NCBI GenBank assembly: GCA_022773025.1
Contig: JALEZF010000089.1
Span: 1 to 59,644, forward strand
Direction of reading: 5' to 3'
Length of the DNA: 59,644 nt
Source of the DNA: Clostridium sp.
GTDB lineage: Bacteria; Bacillota; Clostridia; Clostridiales; Clostridiaceae
A model generated the notes under the pieces. It made no database searches and had not been told where the DNA came from. It saw only the letters and a program-made list of their open reading frames with translations. This document shows positions 25,950 to 34,486 of this stretch, piece by piece (the first letter of the stretch is position 1; each line of letters starts with the position of its first letter). Both the position numbers and the translations under genes were made by a program.

Positions 25950-27272
25950 TTCTAGTGTGCTTTCCTCTTTTGAACTTTTGTCTTTAGCTAGTCCGTAAAC
26001 AAAACCTAGGACAGCACCAAGAATAGAAGGGATAACCCATACTAATCCTTCACTAGCCAAAGGCATTCCTTTAAGGAAAGAGAAAGTTAAACCGAAACCT
26101 TCTAAACCAGCTAATATACTAAATATTGATGTGAAAAGCATACAAGATTGATAAACTGATCTGTACCCTCTAAATAAATTATGAGCAAATGGTAAAAGTA
26201 TTAGAACTATTGCCATAGGATATATGATGTTAAGCACAGGAAGAGAAAATTCTAATATTTTATTTAAGCCTACATTAGCAAAGAGCATGCTTGATAGACA
26301 TAATACACTAACCCACACTTTGTAGCTTATCTTAGGCATTATAGTTACAAAGTATTTGCTGCATGAAGTTATAAGACCAACAGAAGTGCTTAAACACGCT
26401 AACGAGAATATAACTCCAAGTATTACGATTCCCTTTGAACCAAATAAATATAAAACTATATTTGTAAGGCTTTGAGCACCATTTTCCACAGGACCTAAGG
26501 TTCCTTGAGCAGATGCACCTAAGTATGATAAGACTATATATATGATTGTTAATACTAAACCAGCAATTACACCTGCTTTTATAGTATTGTTTATAAGACC
26601 CTTTTCACTGCTAACACCTTTTTCTTTCAAAGTGAAAGCTATTACTATACCAAAGTTAAGCGCAGCTATGGCATCCATAGTCATGTATCCATCCAAGAAA
26701 CCTTTTAGAACTGGACTCTGTGAGTAGGAAACTGTAGGAGCTGAAAATCCGCCTATAGGTTTTATTATACTTGCTACAAAGATTAATGTTATAAGAACTA
26801 AAATACATGGTGTAAGTACTTTTCCTAAACGGTCAACAAGTTTTGACGGCTTAAGGCTAAGCCAAAAGGCTAATGCAAAATAGCATAGAGTATATACCAA
26901 AAGGGGTATAGCACTTACACTTATAGAAGCAGGTAAAAATGGTTTGACTCCCATTTCAAAAGCAAGGCTTCCAGCACGAGGGATACCTAAAAAAGGTCCT
27001 ATAGATAAATATATTAACACTGTAAATGCTAGTGCAAAAGTTTTGTTCACGCGACCTGCTACAGTTTGAAGTCCATTAGCTTTAGCAACAGTTGCTACAG
27101 CTAAAATAGGAAGACCAACTGCAGAAAGTAAAAATCCTCCTAAGGAAAAAACTAAATTTGTACCAGAAAGCTGGCCAAGTAGTGGTGGAAATATGAGGTT
27201 TCCAGCACCAAAAAACATTGAAAATAACATTAAACTCACTAATAATAAATCTTTCTTTGATAATTTTTCCAT
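25935..27272 (-). CDS. brnQ: Branched-chain amino acid transport carrier BrnQ
   Basis: Sodium-coupled importer of leucine, isoleucine and valine, 445 residues, full length for the family. The N-terminus has DLLLVSLMLFSMFFGAGNLIFPP, shortened here to its hallmark FFGAGNLIFPP, followed by about 12 hydrophobic segments. The start follows AGGAGGAATTC. A T-box leader 100 bases upstream controls it by amino-acid supply. Its 3-prime end overlaps a gene remnant, so the last few residues may have been changed by the deletion junction there, but the protein reads as complete. Confidence 0.9.
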   Translation of the reverse strand: MEKLSKKDLLLVSLMLFSMFFGAGNLIFPPLLGQLSGTNLVFSLGGFLLSAVGLPILAVATVAKANGLQTVAGRVNKTFALAFTVLIYLSIGPFLGIPRAGSLAFEMGVKPFLPASISVSAIPLLVYTLCYFALAFWLSLKPSKLVDRLGKVLTPCILVLITLIFVASIIKPIGGFSAPTVSYSQSPVLKGFLDGYMTMDAIAALNFGIVIAFTLKEKGVSSEKGLINNTIKAGVIAGLVLTIIYIVLSYLGASAQGTLGPVENGAQSLTNIVLYLFGSKGIVILGVIFSLACLSTSVGLITSCSKYFVTIMPKISYKVWVSVLCLSSMLFANVGLNKILEFSLPVLNIIYPMAIVLILLPFAHNLFRGYRSVYQSCMLFTSIFSILAGLEGFGLTFSFLKGMPLASEGLVWVIPSILGAVLGFVYGLAKDKSSKEESTLEEKAS

Positions 27273-27371
27273 TTGAATTCCTCCTAGTTATCATATAAAT
27301 ATTAATCGGGCCACAAATATCTATGTCACTTTCCATGACCACCACCACCTTTCTTATTAAAATTTTGCAAA

Positions 27372-27637
27372 TAAAAAACTCGTCCTTATAATAAAAGGAC
27401 GAGTTGAACTCGCGTTACCACCTTAATTCCGCTAAAATAAATATATCCTAGCGACACTCACTAACGTACTATCATACGCGTTCCCTGTAATGGGGGACAG
27501 CCATCAAATCTTACTATTTTTCAGATTTGCTTCTCGGAGATGATTTTCAGATACACATTGTACATTGGCTCTCAGCATATACCAATTCTCTGTAGAACAA
27601 AAAATATAACTTACTTTTTCTCGTCGTAGAATTTAAT
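27372..27637 (-). promoter_or_regulatory. T-box riboswitch leader of brnQ, probable isoleucine (ATC) specifier
   Basis: On the minus strand the leader carries the T-box antiterminator sequence AAGGTGGTAACGCG (complement of 27411-27424), matching AGGGTGGNACCGCG at 12 of 14 bases. A terminator follows: AACTCGTCCTT / AAGGACGAGTT (27377-27387, 27395-27405) plus a T-run. Stem I features such as AGAGA and GGTATATGCTGAGAG lie upstream. In the likely specifier loop GAAAATCATC the codon is ATC (27542-27544), which reads isoleucine and fits brnQ. Uncharged tRNA would favour antitermination and more transporter. Confidence 0.88.
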
Positions 27638-27639
27638 TA

Positions 27640-27968
27640 TTACTTCATATAAATTTATAACATGTTTCTTTAAAATTGTCAAGTTTATATAAAAATTCTT
27701 AATAAAATGAAAATGTAGAGGCTAAAAGAATAATAATACATAAATTGTAAAATGCCGATATTACAATAATAGGAATATTAGATTGAAAAATATAACATAA
27801 AACACTATAATAATGAAATAAATGTAAAATATAATATATAAATATATAAATTAGGAAATTTTAATAGATAAGGAAAAAACTATAGGTATTATGAATTAGA
27901 TTATAGTATTATTAATTGATATAATTCCACATGGACATATGAAAAATGTAGTAAGGGGGAATTATAAT
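27640..27968 (+). other. Intergenic region between the T-box leader and the peptide-binding protein gene
   Basis: Very AT-rich. It must hold the divergent promoters of the T-box leader and the dppA-like gene. A TATAAT at 27920-27925 is a plausible -10 for the latter, without a clear -35. No genes or repeats seen. Confidence 0.4.
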
Positions 27969-29534
27969 ATGAAAATGAAAAAGATACTACCTATTATTCT
28001 TGCTTCATGTATGCTTTTTCTTAGTGCTTGTGGAGGAGAAAGTAAGGAAGAAAGTAGTACAGGAAAGATAAAGGAAGGCGGAACTATAGTGTTTGCAGCT
28101 GGAGGAGATCCAAGAGTGTTAAATCCAATGTATGGTAATGATAGGGTTACTATGACAATAAATAATGCATTATACTCACCACTATTTGATATAGAGAATG
28201 GTGAGAAACAGTATTATTTAGCAGAAAGTTTTACACCATCAGAGGATTTTTTAACTTACACTTTAAAATTGAAGAAAGATTTAAAATGGCATGATGGAGA
28301 ATCTTTAACAGCAGATGATATAGTATTTACTTTAGATAAAATCTTAGATCAAAGCCAAAAATCCTTATTAAGAGGAGATTTCTTAGTGGATGGAAAACCT
28401 GTAGAGTACAAAAAGGTAGATGATTTGACTATTGAGTTTAAATTGCCAAGAGTCATGATGAATTTTGAATCTGCAATAGCTAGTTTTTCACCTATACCAA
28501 AACATATATTTGAAGGAGAAAAGGATATAGCTACAAGTACAAAAAATGAAAATCCAATAGGAAGTGGTCCATACAAGTTTAAAGAACATAAAAAGGGAGA
28601 AAGTGTTACATTAGTTAAGAATGATGACTATTTTGGTGGAAAACCTCATATAGATACTGTAGTTTATAGAATAATAGCTGATTCTAATTCATCAACTTCA
28701 GCATTTTTAAATGGAGAAATATCAGCAAAATATGTTGATCCAAGAGATGTTGATAAGTTTGAAGGAAAAGCGACTTTAGAGACTTATGATGAGGGAATGT
28801 TAGTAAATGCTATCATGAACTTTGACAGTCCAGCTTTATCAAAGAAAGAAATTAGACAAGCAATAGCTTATGCTTTAGATAAAGATGAAATGATAAAAGC
28901 AGGCTATATAGATGAAAAATATGCATTAAAAGCATTTTCAGACTTAGTACCAACTACTTTGTATTATACAGAGGATGTCAACAAGTATGATAAGAATGTA
29001 GAGAAGGCTAAAGAACTTATAACTAAATCAGGAATGAATGATATAAAATTAAACGTGATTTTTACTAATGGTAATAAGTCGGATGAAGCCACTACACTAG
29101 TTATGCAACAAAGATTAAAGGACATAGGAATAGAGCTTCAGCTTGTACCTATGGAGAGAAATGCATTTATACAAAAGTTATTTACAGAAGGTAAAAAGGA
29201 TTTTGATATGGCTATAAATTCATATGTTATGGGAAATGAACCAAATGCATATAGATCAATATTTGAAGTAGGCGGTGAAAATAATATATCTAATTATGTA
29301 AATAAAGATTTAGATAAGAAGTGGGAAGCTGCTAATGGAGAAACAGATAAGACTAAGAGAGAAGCGTTGTACAAAGAAATTCAAAAGACTTTATCAGAAG
29401 ATCTACCAATATATCCTATAGCGTATTCTCAATCAATAATAGCTATTGATAAAAAGATAGGTGGAATAAAAGAAGCAAAGCCAGCTCCAATATTTATGTT
29501 TAAAGATTTATCAAAACTTTATTTAACTGAATAA
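27969..29534 (+). CDS. Peptide/nickel-type ABC substrate-binding lipoprotein
   Basis: Extracellular family-5 binding protein, 521 residues. The signal peptide ends in lipobox LSAC (Cys near residue 20). The mature part carries LKKDLKWHDGESLTADDIVF, the signature of oligopeptide/dipeptide-binding proteins, and NPIGSGPYKF. ATG 27969 is well placed after AAGGGGGAA; the in-frame ATG at 27939 would precede that site. It is followed by two permeases, but no ATPase genes are present, so it needs DppD/DppF-type ATPases from elsewhere. Substrate is a peptide, nickel or similar; undetermined. Confidence 0.88.
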   Translation: MKMKKILPIILASCMLFLSACGGESKEESSTGKIKEGGTIVFAAGGDPRVLNPMYGNDRVTMTINNALYSPLFDIENGEKQYYLAESFTPSEDFLTYTLKLKKDLKWHDGESLTADDIVFTLDKILDQSQKSLLRGDFLVDGKPVEYKKVDDLTIEFKLPRVMMNFESAIASFSPIPKHIFEGEKDIATSTKNENPIGSGPYKFKEHKKGESVTLVKNDDYFGGKPHIDTVVYRIIADSNSSTSAFLNGEISAKYVDPRDVDKFEGKATLETYDEGMLVNAIMNFDSPALSKKEIRQAIAYALDKDEMIKAGYIDEKYALKAFSDLVPTTLYYTEDVNKYDKNVEKAKELITKSGMNDIKLNVIFTNGNKSDEATTLVMQQRLKDIGIELQLVPMERNAFIQKLFTEGKKDFDMAINSYVMGNEPNAYRSIFEVGGENNISNYVNKDLDKKWEAANGETDKTKREALYKEIQKTLSEDLPIYPIAYSQSIIAIDKKIGGIKEAKPAPIFMFKDLSKLYLTE

Positions 29535-29572
29535 AGTTTTAATAGAGATAAAGGTATTTTATAGATTTAGAA

Positions 29573-29607
29573 CAAAGCTCCCTGTGATACTTAACAGGGA
29601 GCGTTTG
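29573..29607 (+). other. Hairpin between the binding-protein and permease genes
   Basis: Arms CAAAGCTCCCTGT and ACAGGGAGCGTTTG (29573-29585, 29594-29607) with an 8-base loop and a poor T-run. It probably slows or partly stops transcription, or protects the upstream message, giving excess binding protein. Confidence 0.65.
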
Positions 29608-29627
29608 TATTAAAAGGAGAGTTGCCT

Positions 29628-30578
29628 ATGTCAAGATATATATTAAAGAGAGTTTTAGGGACAATACCAATGCTATTAATAGTATCTATAATATCATTTG
29701 GAATAATAAAGCTTGCTCCAGGAGATCCTGTTATGGCTTATGCTACTCCTCAAATGCATAAAGAGGATTTAGATAATCTCAGAAAAGAATTAGGCCTGGA
29801 TAAACCTGTGTATGTTCAATATGGGGCATGGCTTTCAAAAACTTTAAAAGGAGATTTAGGATATTCAACGGTAGATTTTAGACCAGTAAAAGATAAAGTC
29901 ACTGAAAGAATGGGAAATACACTTCTGCTTATGGGAATATCTATGATTGTAGCTCTGACTCTTGGAATAATATTTGGCTTATTAAGCGGTTATTATGAAA
30001 ATAAATGGCTAGATAAGATAATTAGTGTATTGAGTTATATAGGGATATCAATTCCATCATTTTGGTTTGCTATGATGCTTATAGTAGTATTTTCAGTTAA
30101 GCTAAATATATTCCCTAGTATAGGAATGCACAGCATAGGAAAGGATTCATTACTAGATGTAATGATACATACTGTAATGCCAGCTATGGTTTTAAGCTTT
30201 CAAGACTTTGCGGTAATAGCTAGATATGTAAGAGGCAATATAATTGATGAAAAGTATGAAGATTATGTTAGAACTGCAAGGGGGAAAGGGGTATCGGAGA
30301 AAGTTGTATTTGGAAAACATATATTAAAGAATTCATTGTTACCTGTAGTCACAATATTAGGTATGTCACTTCCTAATTTAATTTCTGGAGCATTTATAAC
30401 GGAAACCATATTTGGTTGGCCAGGAATGGGGAGATTAGGGATTCAGGCTATATTTGGGTTTGATTACCCTGTAATAATGGCTATAACATTAATGTCGTCA
30501 TTATTTCTTATACTAGGAAATCTGATATCAGATATAGTTTATGGTATGATTGACCCTAGAATAAAGGTGGTGGCATAA
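29628..30578 (+). CDS. Peptide-type ABC permease DppB/AppB
   Basis: Membrane permease of 316 residues, six helices. It starts with the family N-terminus SRYILKRVLGTIPMLLIVS and has APGDPV near 30-40. The EAA-type loop lies at about 210-235 (VRTARGKGVSEKVVFGKHIL) and the C-terminal FGWPGMGRLGIQAIFGFDYP is also typical. ATG 29628 follows AAGGAGAG; an upstream in-frame TTG is less likely. Its stop overlaps the next start by one base (TAATG). Confidence 0.9.
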   Translation: MSRYILKRVLGTIPMLLIVSIISFGIIKLAPGDPVMAYATPQMHKEDLDNLRKELGLDKPVYVQYGAWLSKTLKGDLGYSTVDFRPVKDKVTERMGNTLLLMGISMIVALTLGIIFGLLSGYYENKWLDKIISVLSYIGISIPSFWFAMMLIVVFSVKLNIFPSIGMHSIGKDSLLDVMIHTVMPAMVLSFQDFAVIARYVRGNIIDEKYEDYVRTARGKGVSEKVVFGKHILKNSLLPVVTILGMSLPNLISGAFITETIFGWPGMGRLGIQAIFGFDYPVIMAITLMSSLFLILGNLISDIVYGMIDPRIKVVA

Positions 30579-31408
30579 TGTATAACAACATGAAAAAGAA
30601 ATTGATAAAGAATAAATTAGTTTTAGCAAGTATAGTTATTTTAATTATACTGGTAATCATAAGCATTTTAGCCTTTGTGTCACCCTATGACCCTAATGCT
30701 ATTGATGTAATGAACAAATTACAAAATCCTAGTTTAAAACATCTTTTTGGGACAGATGACATGGGAAGAGATTACTTTACTAGGGCACTATATGGTGGAA
30801 GGGTATCTCTTATGGTGGGTTTTAGCTCAATGATAATATCAACTATATTAGGAACAATTATTGGAACAATAAGTGGATATTTTGGAGGATGGGTAGATTC
30901 ATTTATGATGAGAACTATAGATGTGCTTATGAGTATACCGAGTTTTTTTATCATATTAACCTTAAATGTTTATCTAAAACCAGGTGTAGGAACAATAATA
31001 GTTATTATTGCATTATTTAGCTGGATGGGAGTTGCTCGTATTATAAGAGGAGAAACACTATCAGTGAAGGAACGTGAGTATGTAATATGTGCAGTATCGC
31101 AGGGGATAAGACCTATGAAAATAATATTTAATTATATAATTCCAAATGTTATGCCTAGCGTTATTGTGGCAGCTACTATAAATGTTGCAAACTCAATACT
31201 TATGGAGTCATCATTAAGTTTTTTAGGACTAGGTATACAGGCACCGAATGCATCATGGGGAAGTATGCTTCAAAATGCTCAAGGGTATATTTTAGATGTT
31301 CCATATCTCGCTGTATTTCCGGGTATGTTAATACTTCTAACAGTACTATCCTTTAATGTTATTGGAGATTTCTTAAGAGACATGACTCATCCAAGAAAGT
31401 CAAAATAA
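30578..31408 (+). CDS. Peptide-type ABC permease DppC/AppC
   Basis: Membrane permease of 276 residues. It has the DppC features: an N-terminal helix, HLFGTDDMGRDYFTRALYGG near 45-70, an EAA-type loop (VKEREYVICAVSQGIRPMKI, about 155-175), and SSLSFLGLGIQAPNASWG. It partners with the preceding permease. The operon ends at a very strong terminator directly at its stop, so the ATPase subunits are encoded elsewhere or shared. Confidence 0.9.
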   Translation: MYNNMKKKLIKNKLVLASIVILIILVIISILAFVSPYDPNAIDVMNKLQNPSLKHLFGTDDMGRDYFTRALYGGRVSLMVGFSSMIISTILGTIIGTISGYFGGWVDSFMMRTIDVLMSIPSFFIILTLNVYLKPGVGTIIVIIALFSWMGVARIIRGETLSVKEREYVICAVSQGIRPMKIIFNYIIPNVMPSVIVAATINVANSILMESSLSFLGLGIQAPNASWGSMLQNAQGYILDVPYLAVFPGMLILLTVLSFNVIGDFLRDMTHPRKSK

Positions 31409-31458
31409 AATGAAAATAAGAGCAAGTATATCAAAAATACTTGCTCTTATTTTCATTT
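31408..31458. terminator. Bidirectional terminator with a perfect 22-bp stem
   Basis: Arms 31408-31429 and 31437-31458 pair perfectly (core ATAAGAGCAAGTA), 7-base loop. It serves the dppC-like gene and the convergent minus-strand pseudogene. Confidence 0.9.
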
Positions 31459-32001
31459 AAGCTTGTTTAGATTCACGATGAGTAGCATTGTAAAATGCAG
31501 CAAAAGCTCCGAAGAGAATTCCTGTCACGGGAAACACGACACAAGAAATGCTCCAAAGGTCAAAAAGGAATCCTAGCAATAGAAAGATACATACAGCTAT
31601 AGCGCCTATAACTCTATTATTTTTTCTTTGAACAACATTATATTCACCTAGTTGTAGAAGTTTTTTGTAAGGGTCTTGAAGAGAACTTGAGTTTATGAAA
31701 ATATATACTGCAATAGTTACGATGAGCATTAAAGCAACTACTCCGTAAGTAGAGGATTCATCACTTATAGCAGAGCCTATAAATATGCAAAAGGTGAGGC
31801 TATACATAGAGAAACACCGGCTATTGTAAATGCTGTGAACTTAGAATGGTTCTGTTTTAATTTATTTTCAAGATAAATTCTTGGGCCTAAAGTAATAGAA
31901 AAACCACCTTTTTCAATGGCATTATATTTTTCTTACATATTAGATAAAAGTTCATCTTTTAATCTATTAATTTCTTCTGTGTGGGGCAGGGTGGAAAACA
32001 T
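31457..32001 (-). pseudogene. Permease-prefix-domain membrane protein, broken by stop, deletion and frameshift
   Basis: On the minus strand an ATG at 32001 begins MFSTLPHTEEINRLKDELLS, the typical start of the family that usually sits beside PadR regulators. A TAA then interrupts NM*EKYNA, where the family reads NMEEKYNEL. About 40 residues normally found next (up to the EFG-N-IDEL region) are missing. The frame continues to about 31785, then shifts. The last 116 residues (VALMLIVTIAVYIFI, later FLFDLWSISCVVFPV) form the membrane C-terminus. No ribosome site is visible before 32001 and no PadR gene is near. Bases 32043-32110 hold a short open minus-strand tail (GRVISSAETQDNIGIFASAR) that I cannot assign. 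Confidence 0.7.
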
Positions 32002-32110
32002 ATTTTCAATATTTATTTAAGAGTATTAAAGTCTAGCAGAGGCGAATATGCCTATGTTATCTTGAGTTTCAGCACTGCTAATTACCCTTCCAAAAATTAT
32101 TTTGAATATT

Positions 32111-32614
32111 TTAATCTACTCCAACAATGGAGCTACGGCGCTCCATAACTGCAACATCCATCCAGCCAACAGTATCCATCTTTGCTGGGTTTCTTCTTAT
32201 ACCAACCATTTGAAAACCACATTTTTTATGTAGGGCTATGCTGGCGGTATTTTCAGCTATTATTAAGGATTCTATAGTCCAAAAGCCACTTTTTTCAGAC
32301 TCCTCAATAACTTTATTCATGAGGGCAGTACCAACGCCAATACCTTTATAGTCATTGTGAATGTAGAGACTCACTTCAACAACACCAGCGTAGCATGGCC
32401 TCTTAGAAGTGGGGCTTAGTGATACCCATCCAAGAACCTTCTCGTTTTCATCTATAGCCACAAATCTACAGCATTTTATATGACCCTTGTCCCATTCATC
32501 CCAAGACGGTGCTTCAGTTTGAAAGGTGGCATTATGAGTTTCGATGCCTTGAATATATATTTCTTTTACTTCAGTCCAATGTGATTTTGTCATTTCTATA
32601 AGCTTGTAGTTCAT
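32111..32614 (-). CDS. GNAT acetyltransferase, phosphinothricin/methionine-sulfone acetyltransferase-like
   Basis: Cytosolic acetyl-CoA-dependent N-acetyltransferase, 167 residues. The layout matches the Pat/YwnH group: HNATFQTEAPSWDEW in the first third, the acetyl-CoA site YKGIGVGTALMNKVIEES (about 92-109), and LHKKCGFQMVGIRRNPAKMD near the end. Members acetylate amino-acid analogues such as phosphinothricin or methionine sulfone; the true substrate here is not known. The start follows GGGGGATGTAC. It is an intact gene among broken ones. Confidence 0.85.
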   Translation of the reverse strand: MNYKLIEMTKSHWTEVKEIYIQGIETHNATFQTEAPSWDEWDKGHIKCCRFVAIDENEKVLGWVSLSPTSKRPCYAGVVEVSLYIHNDYKGIGVGTALMNKVIEESEKSGFWTIESLIIAENTASIALHKKCGFQMVGIRRNPAKMDTVGWMDVAVMERRSSIVGVD

Positions 32615-32642
32615 AGTACATCCCCCAATTCATGTAATATCA

Positions 32643-32748
32643 TTAGTTTTCTATATTTAATAATTTGCAGTATTCTTCAAATAATAGGTCCAAAACAATA
32701 TCAAAACCTATTCGAGAAGTTAAACCATTGTCATCACTGATTTTACTA
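32643..32748 (-). pseudogene. Short C-terminal tail resembling an RpiR/SIS-domain regulator
   Basis: A minus-strand frame encodes about 34 residues, SDDNGLTSRIGFDIVLDLL then FEEYCKLLNIEN and a stop. The pattern (LTSRI...IDxLF near the very end) looks like the tail of an RpiR/MurR-type SIS regulator. It runs divergently from the ChbG remnant, as regulators of chitobiose or cellobiose genes often do. The evidence is a single short segment, so the name is tentative. Confidence 0.4.
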
Positions 32749-32762
32749 AATTATAATTTTAA

Positions 32763-33299
32763 AATAGCGGGAGATTTGGAAAGACTTTGACCTCTGAAAA
32801 TGGAAAATTCATAAAACCTCAAAACCTACCAGAGGGGTATAAATACTGTGAAGAAGAGCTAGAAAAAGAAATAAGAGCCCAGTATGATAAATTTATAGAA
32901 CTTATGGGAAGAAAGCCATCCCATTTGGACTCACACCTTTTTAGTACAGATAAGGTTCCAGAAATGAGAAAATTGGCAGCAAAACTTGCTTTGGAAAAGG
33001 ATATTCCTCTTCGAAATTATGATATAGATTTGTACAATCATGTTGAATTTATAAATTACCAAAATTATAATGCTAAGCCTACTTTAGATTATATAGAAGA
33101 GAATTTTCAAGATATAATAAGTCACCCATATGTTGAGATAATGACTCATCCAGGCTATGTGGATTATGAGGTATATAACAATTCCTCATATAATATTCAA
33201 AGAGCAAATGAATTAGAAATTTTAACATCAAGTAAAATGAAGAAGCTTATTAAAGATAATAATGTTAATTTGATTACATATTATGATGTGAGGAAATAG
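32763..33299 (+). pseudogene. ChbG/YdjC-family carbohydrate deacetylase lacking its N-terminus
   Basis: The open frame from 32763 encodes the last ~175 residues of a YdjC/ChbG deacetylase, which removes acetyl groups from N,N-diacetylchitobiose-type sugars. It starts at GKTLTSENGKFIKP, has the metal-site helix KPSHLDSHLF, and ends with YVEIMTHPGYVDYEV and a normal tail. The first ~65 residues, including the conserved N-ADDFG metal motif, are missing. A TAA stop lies just upstream at 32760 and there is no ribosome site. It ends 3 bases before the glycerate kinase, as in an operon. Confidence 0.8.
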
Positions 33300-33302
33300 T
33301 TT

Positions 33303-34433
33303 ATGAAAAAGAAAAGGATACTCATAGCGCCAGATTCATTCAAAGGAAGCCTTACAGCAATAGGGGTATGTGAGGCAGTAAAAGACGGACTTTTAAAAGC
33401 ATGTACAGATTTTGAAATAGATCTAGTGCCCATGGCTGACGGAGGAGAAGGAACAGCTAGAGTCATAGCAGCAAACTCTAATGGAGAGATAAAAAGAAAA
33501 AAATCCATGGATCATATGGGAAGAGAAATAGATGTAGAATATGGAGTTATATCTCATAAGAATATGGCAGTACTAGATATAGCAAGCTGCTGTGGTTTAG
33601 AAATGCTAGATAAAGCAATAAGAACTCCTATGATAACAAGTTCTATTGTAGTAGGGAGAATGATCAGCTACCTTTTAGATGAAGGATATAGAAATTTTAT
33701 AATAGGTCTTGGTGGCTCAGGAACTAATGATGGTGGAATAGGAATGCTAAGTGGACTAGGTGGTAGATTCTTCGATGAAAATGGAAGAGATATAAAACCT
33801 ATTGGGGCTAATTTGATATCAATTAGAAAAATCGATTTAAGTGGAATTGATAAGAGGATTTTTGAAAGCAATATCATTGTAGCTTGCGATGTATCTAACC
33901 CTATGACAGGTAAAGATGGAGCAACTTATGTTTTTGGAAAACAGAAAGGAGCTACAGTAGAAGAATTAGAAATACTAGAAGCAGGAATGAAGAATTATAT
34001 AAGTATATTAAAGAATGATCTAAATAAAGATATAGGGGATATAAAAGGAAGTGGAGCAGCAGGTGGCCTTGGTGGAGATTTTTATCTCTTAAATGGAAGT
34101 ATGAAATCTGGAATAGACCTTGTATTTGAAATCAGTGAATTTGAAGATAAAATCAAATAATGTGATATGATAATAACAGGTGAAGGAGCCATAGATTTTC
34201 AAACTAAGTTCGGAAAAACCATAGCTGGAGTTAGTAGAATTTCGAAGAACTATCATAAGCCGTTAATAGTTCTAACAGGAGCTATAGGAGAAAATATTGA
34301 AGAACTTTATGATTTAGGCATTACTAGTATCTTTTCTATAATAGATCGTCCTAAAACTCTAGATGAAGCTTTTGAAGAAGCAAGAGAAGCTGTAGTTAAT
34401 GTTAGCTTTAATATAGGAAGATTGGTTATTTAA
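33303..34433 (+). pseudogene. Glycerate kinase (GlxK/GarK family) interrupted by one in-frame TAA
   Basis: The gene encodes an ATP-dependent glycerate kinase of 376 residues plus one stop. The start has RILIAPDSFKGSLTAIGVCE, PMADGGEGTA follows near 44-53, then GLGGSGTNDGGIGML and GSGAAGGLGGDF. TAA at 34158-34160 interrupts the frame after FEDKIK. The same frame continues CDMIITGEGAIDFQTKFGKT and runs to a natural end. Only that single codon differs from an intact gene, so the mutation looks recent or could be a sequencing error. Readthrough is not supported by any recoding signal I can see. Confidence 0.88.
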
Positions 34434-34437
34434 TAAG

Positions 34438-34480
34438 AATGGAGTGATACAAAATATAAATTATTTTGTATCACTCCATT
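34438..34480. terminator. Bidirectional terminator
   Basis: Perfect 19-bp stem (34438-34456 with 34462-34480; core GGAGTGATACAAAAT), 5-base loop, T-run on the right. It separates the glycerate kinase and the convergent MATE gene. Confidence 0.9.
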
Positions 34481-34486
34481 TTTGTT

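Noticed and set aside
27082..27348. 88-residue minus-strand frame overlapping the start of brnQ
   Set aside because: It is an alternative frame of brnQ (frame-shifted reading of its first helices) and lacks its own ribosome site.
34158..34160. Readthrough or recoding of the TAA in glycerate kinase
   Set aside because: No recoding signal or hairpin seen, TAA is not a selenocysteine codon, and neighbouring genes are also broken.
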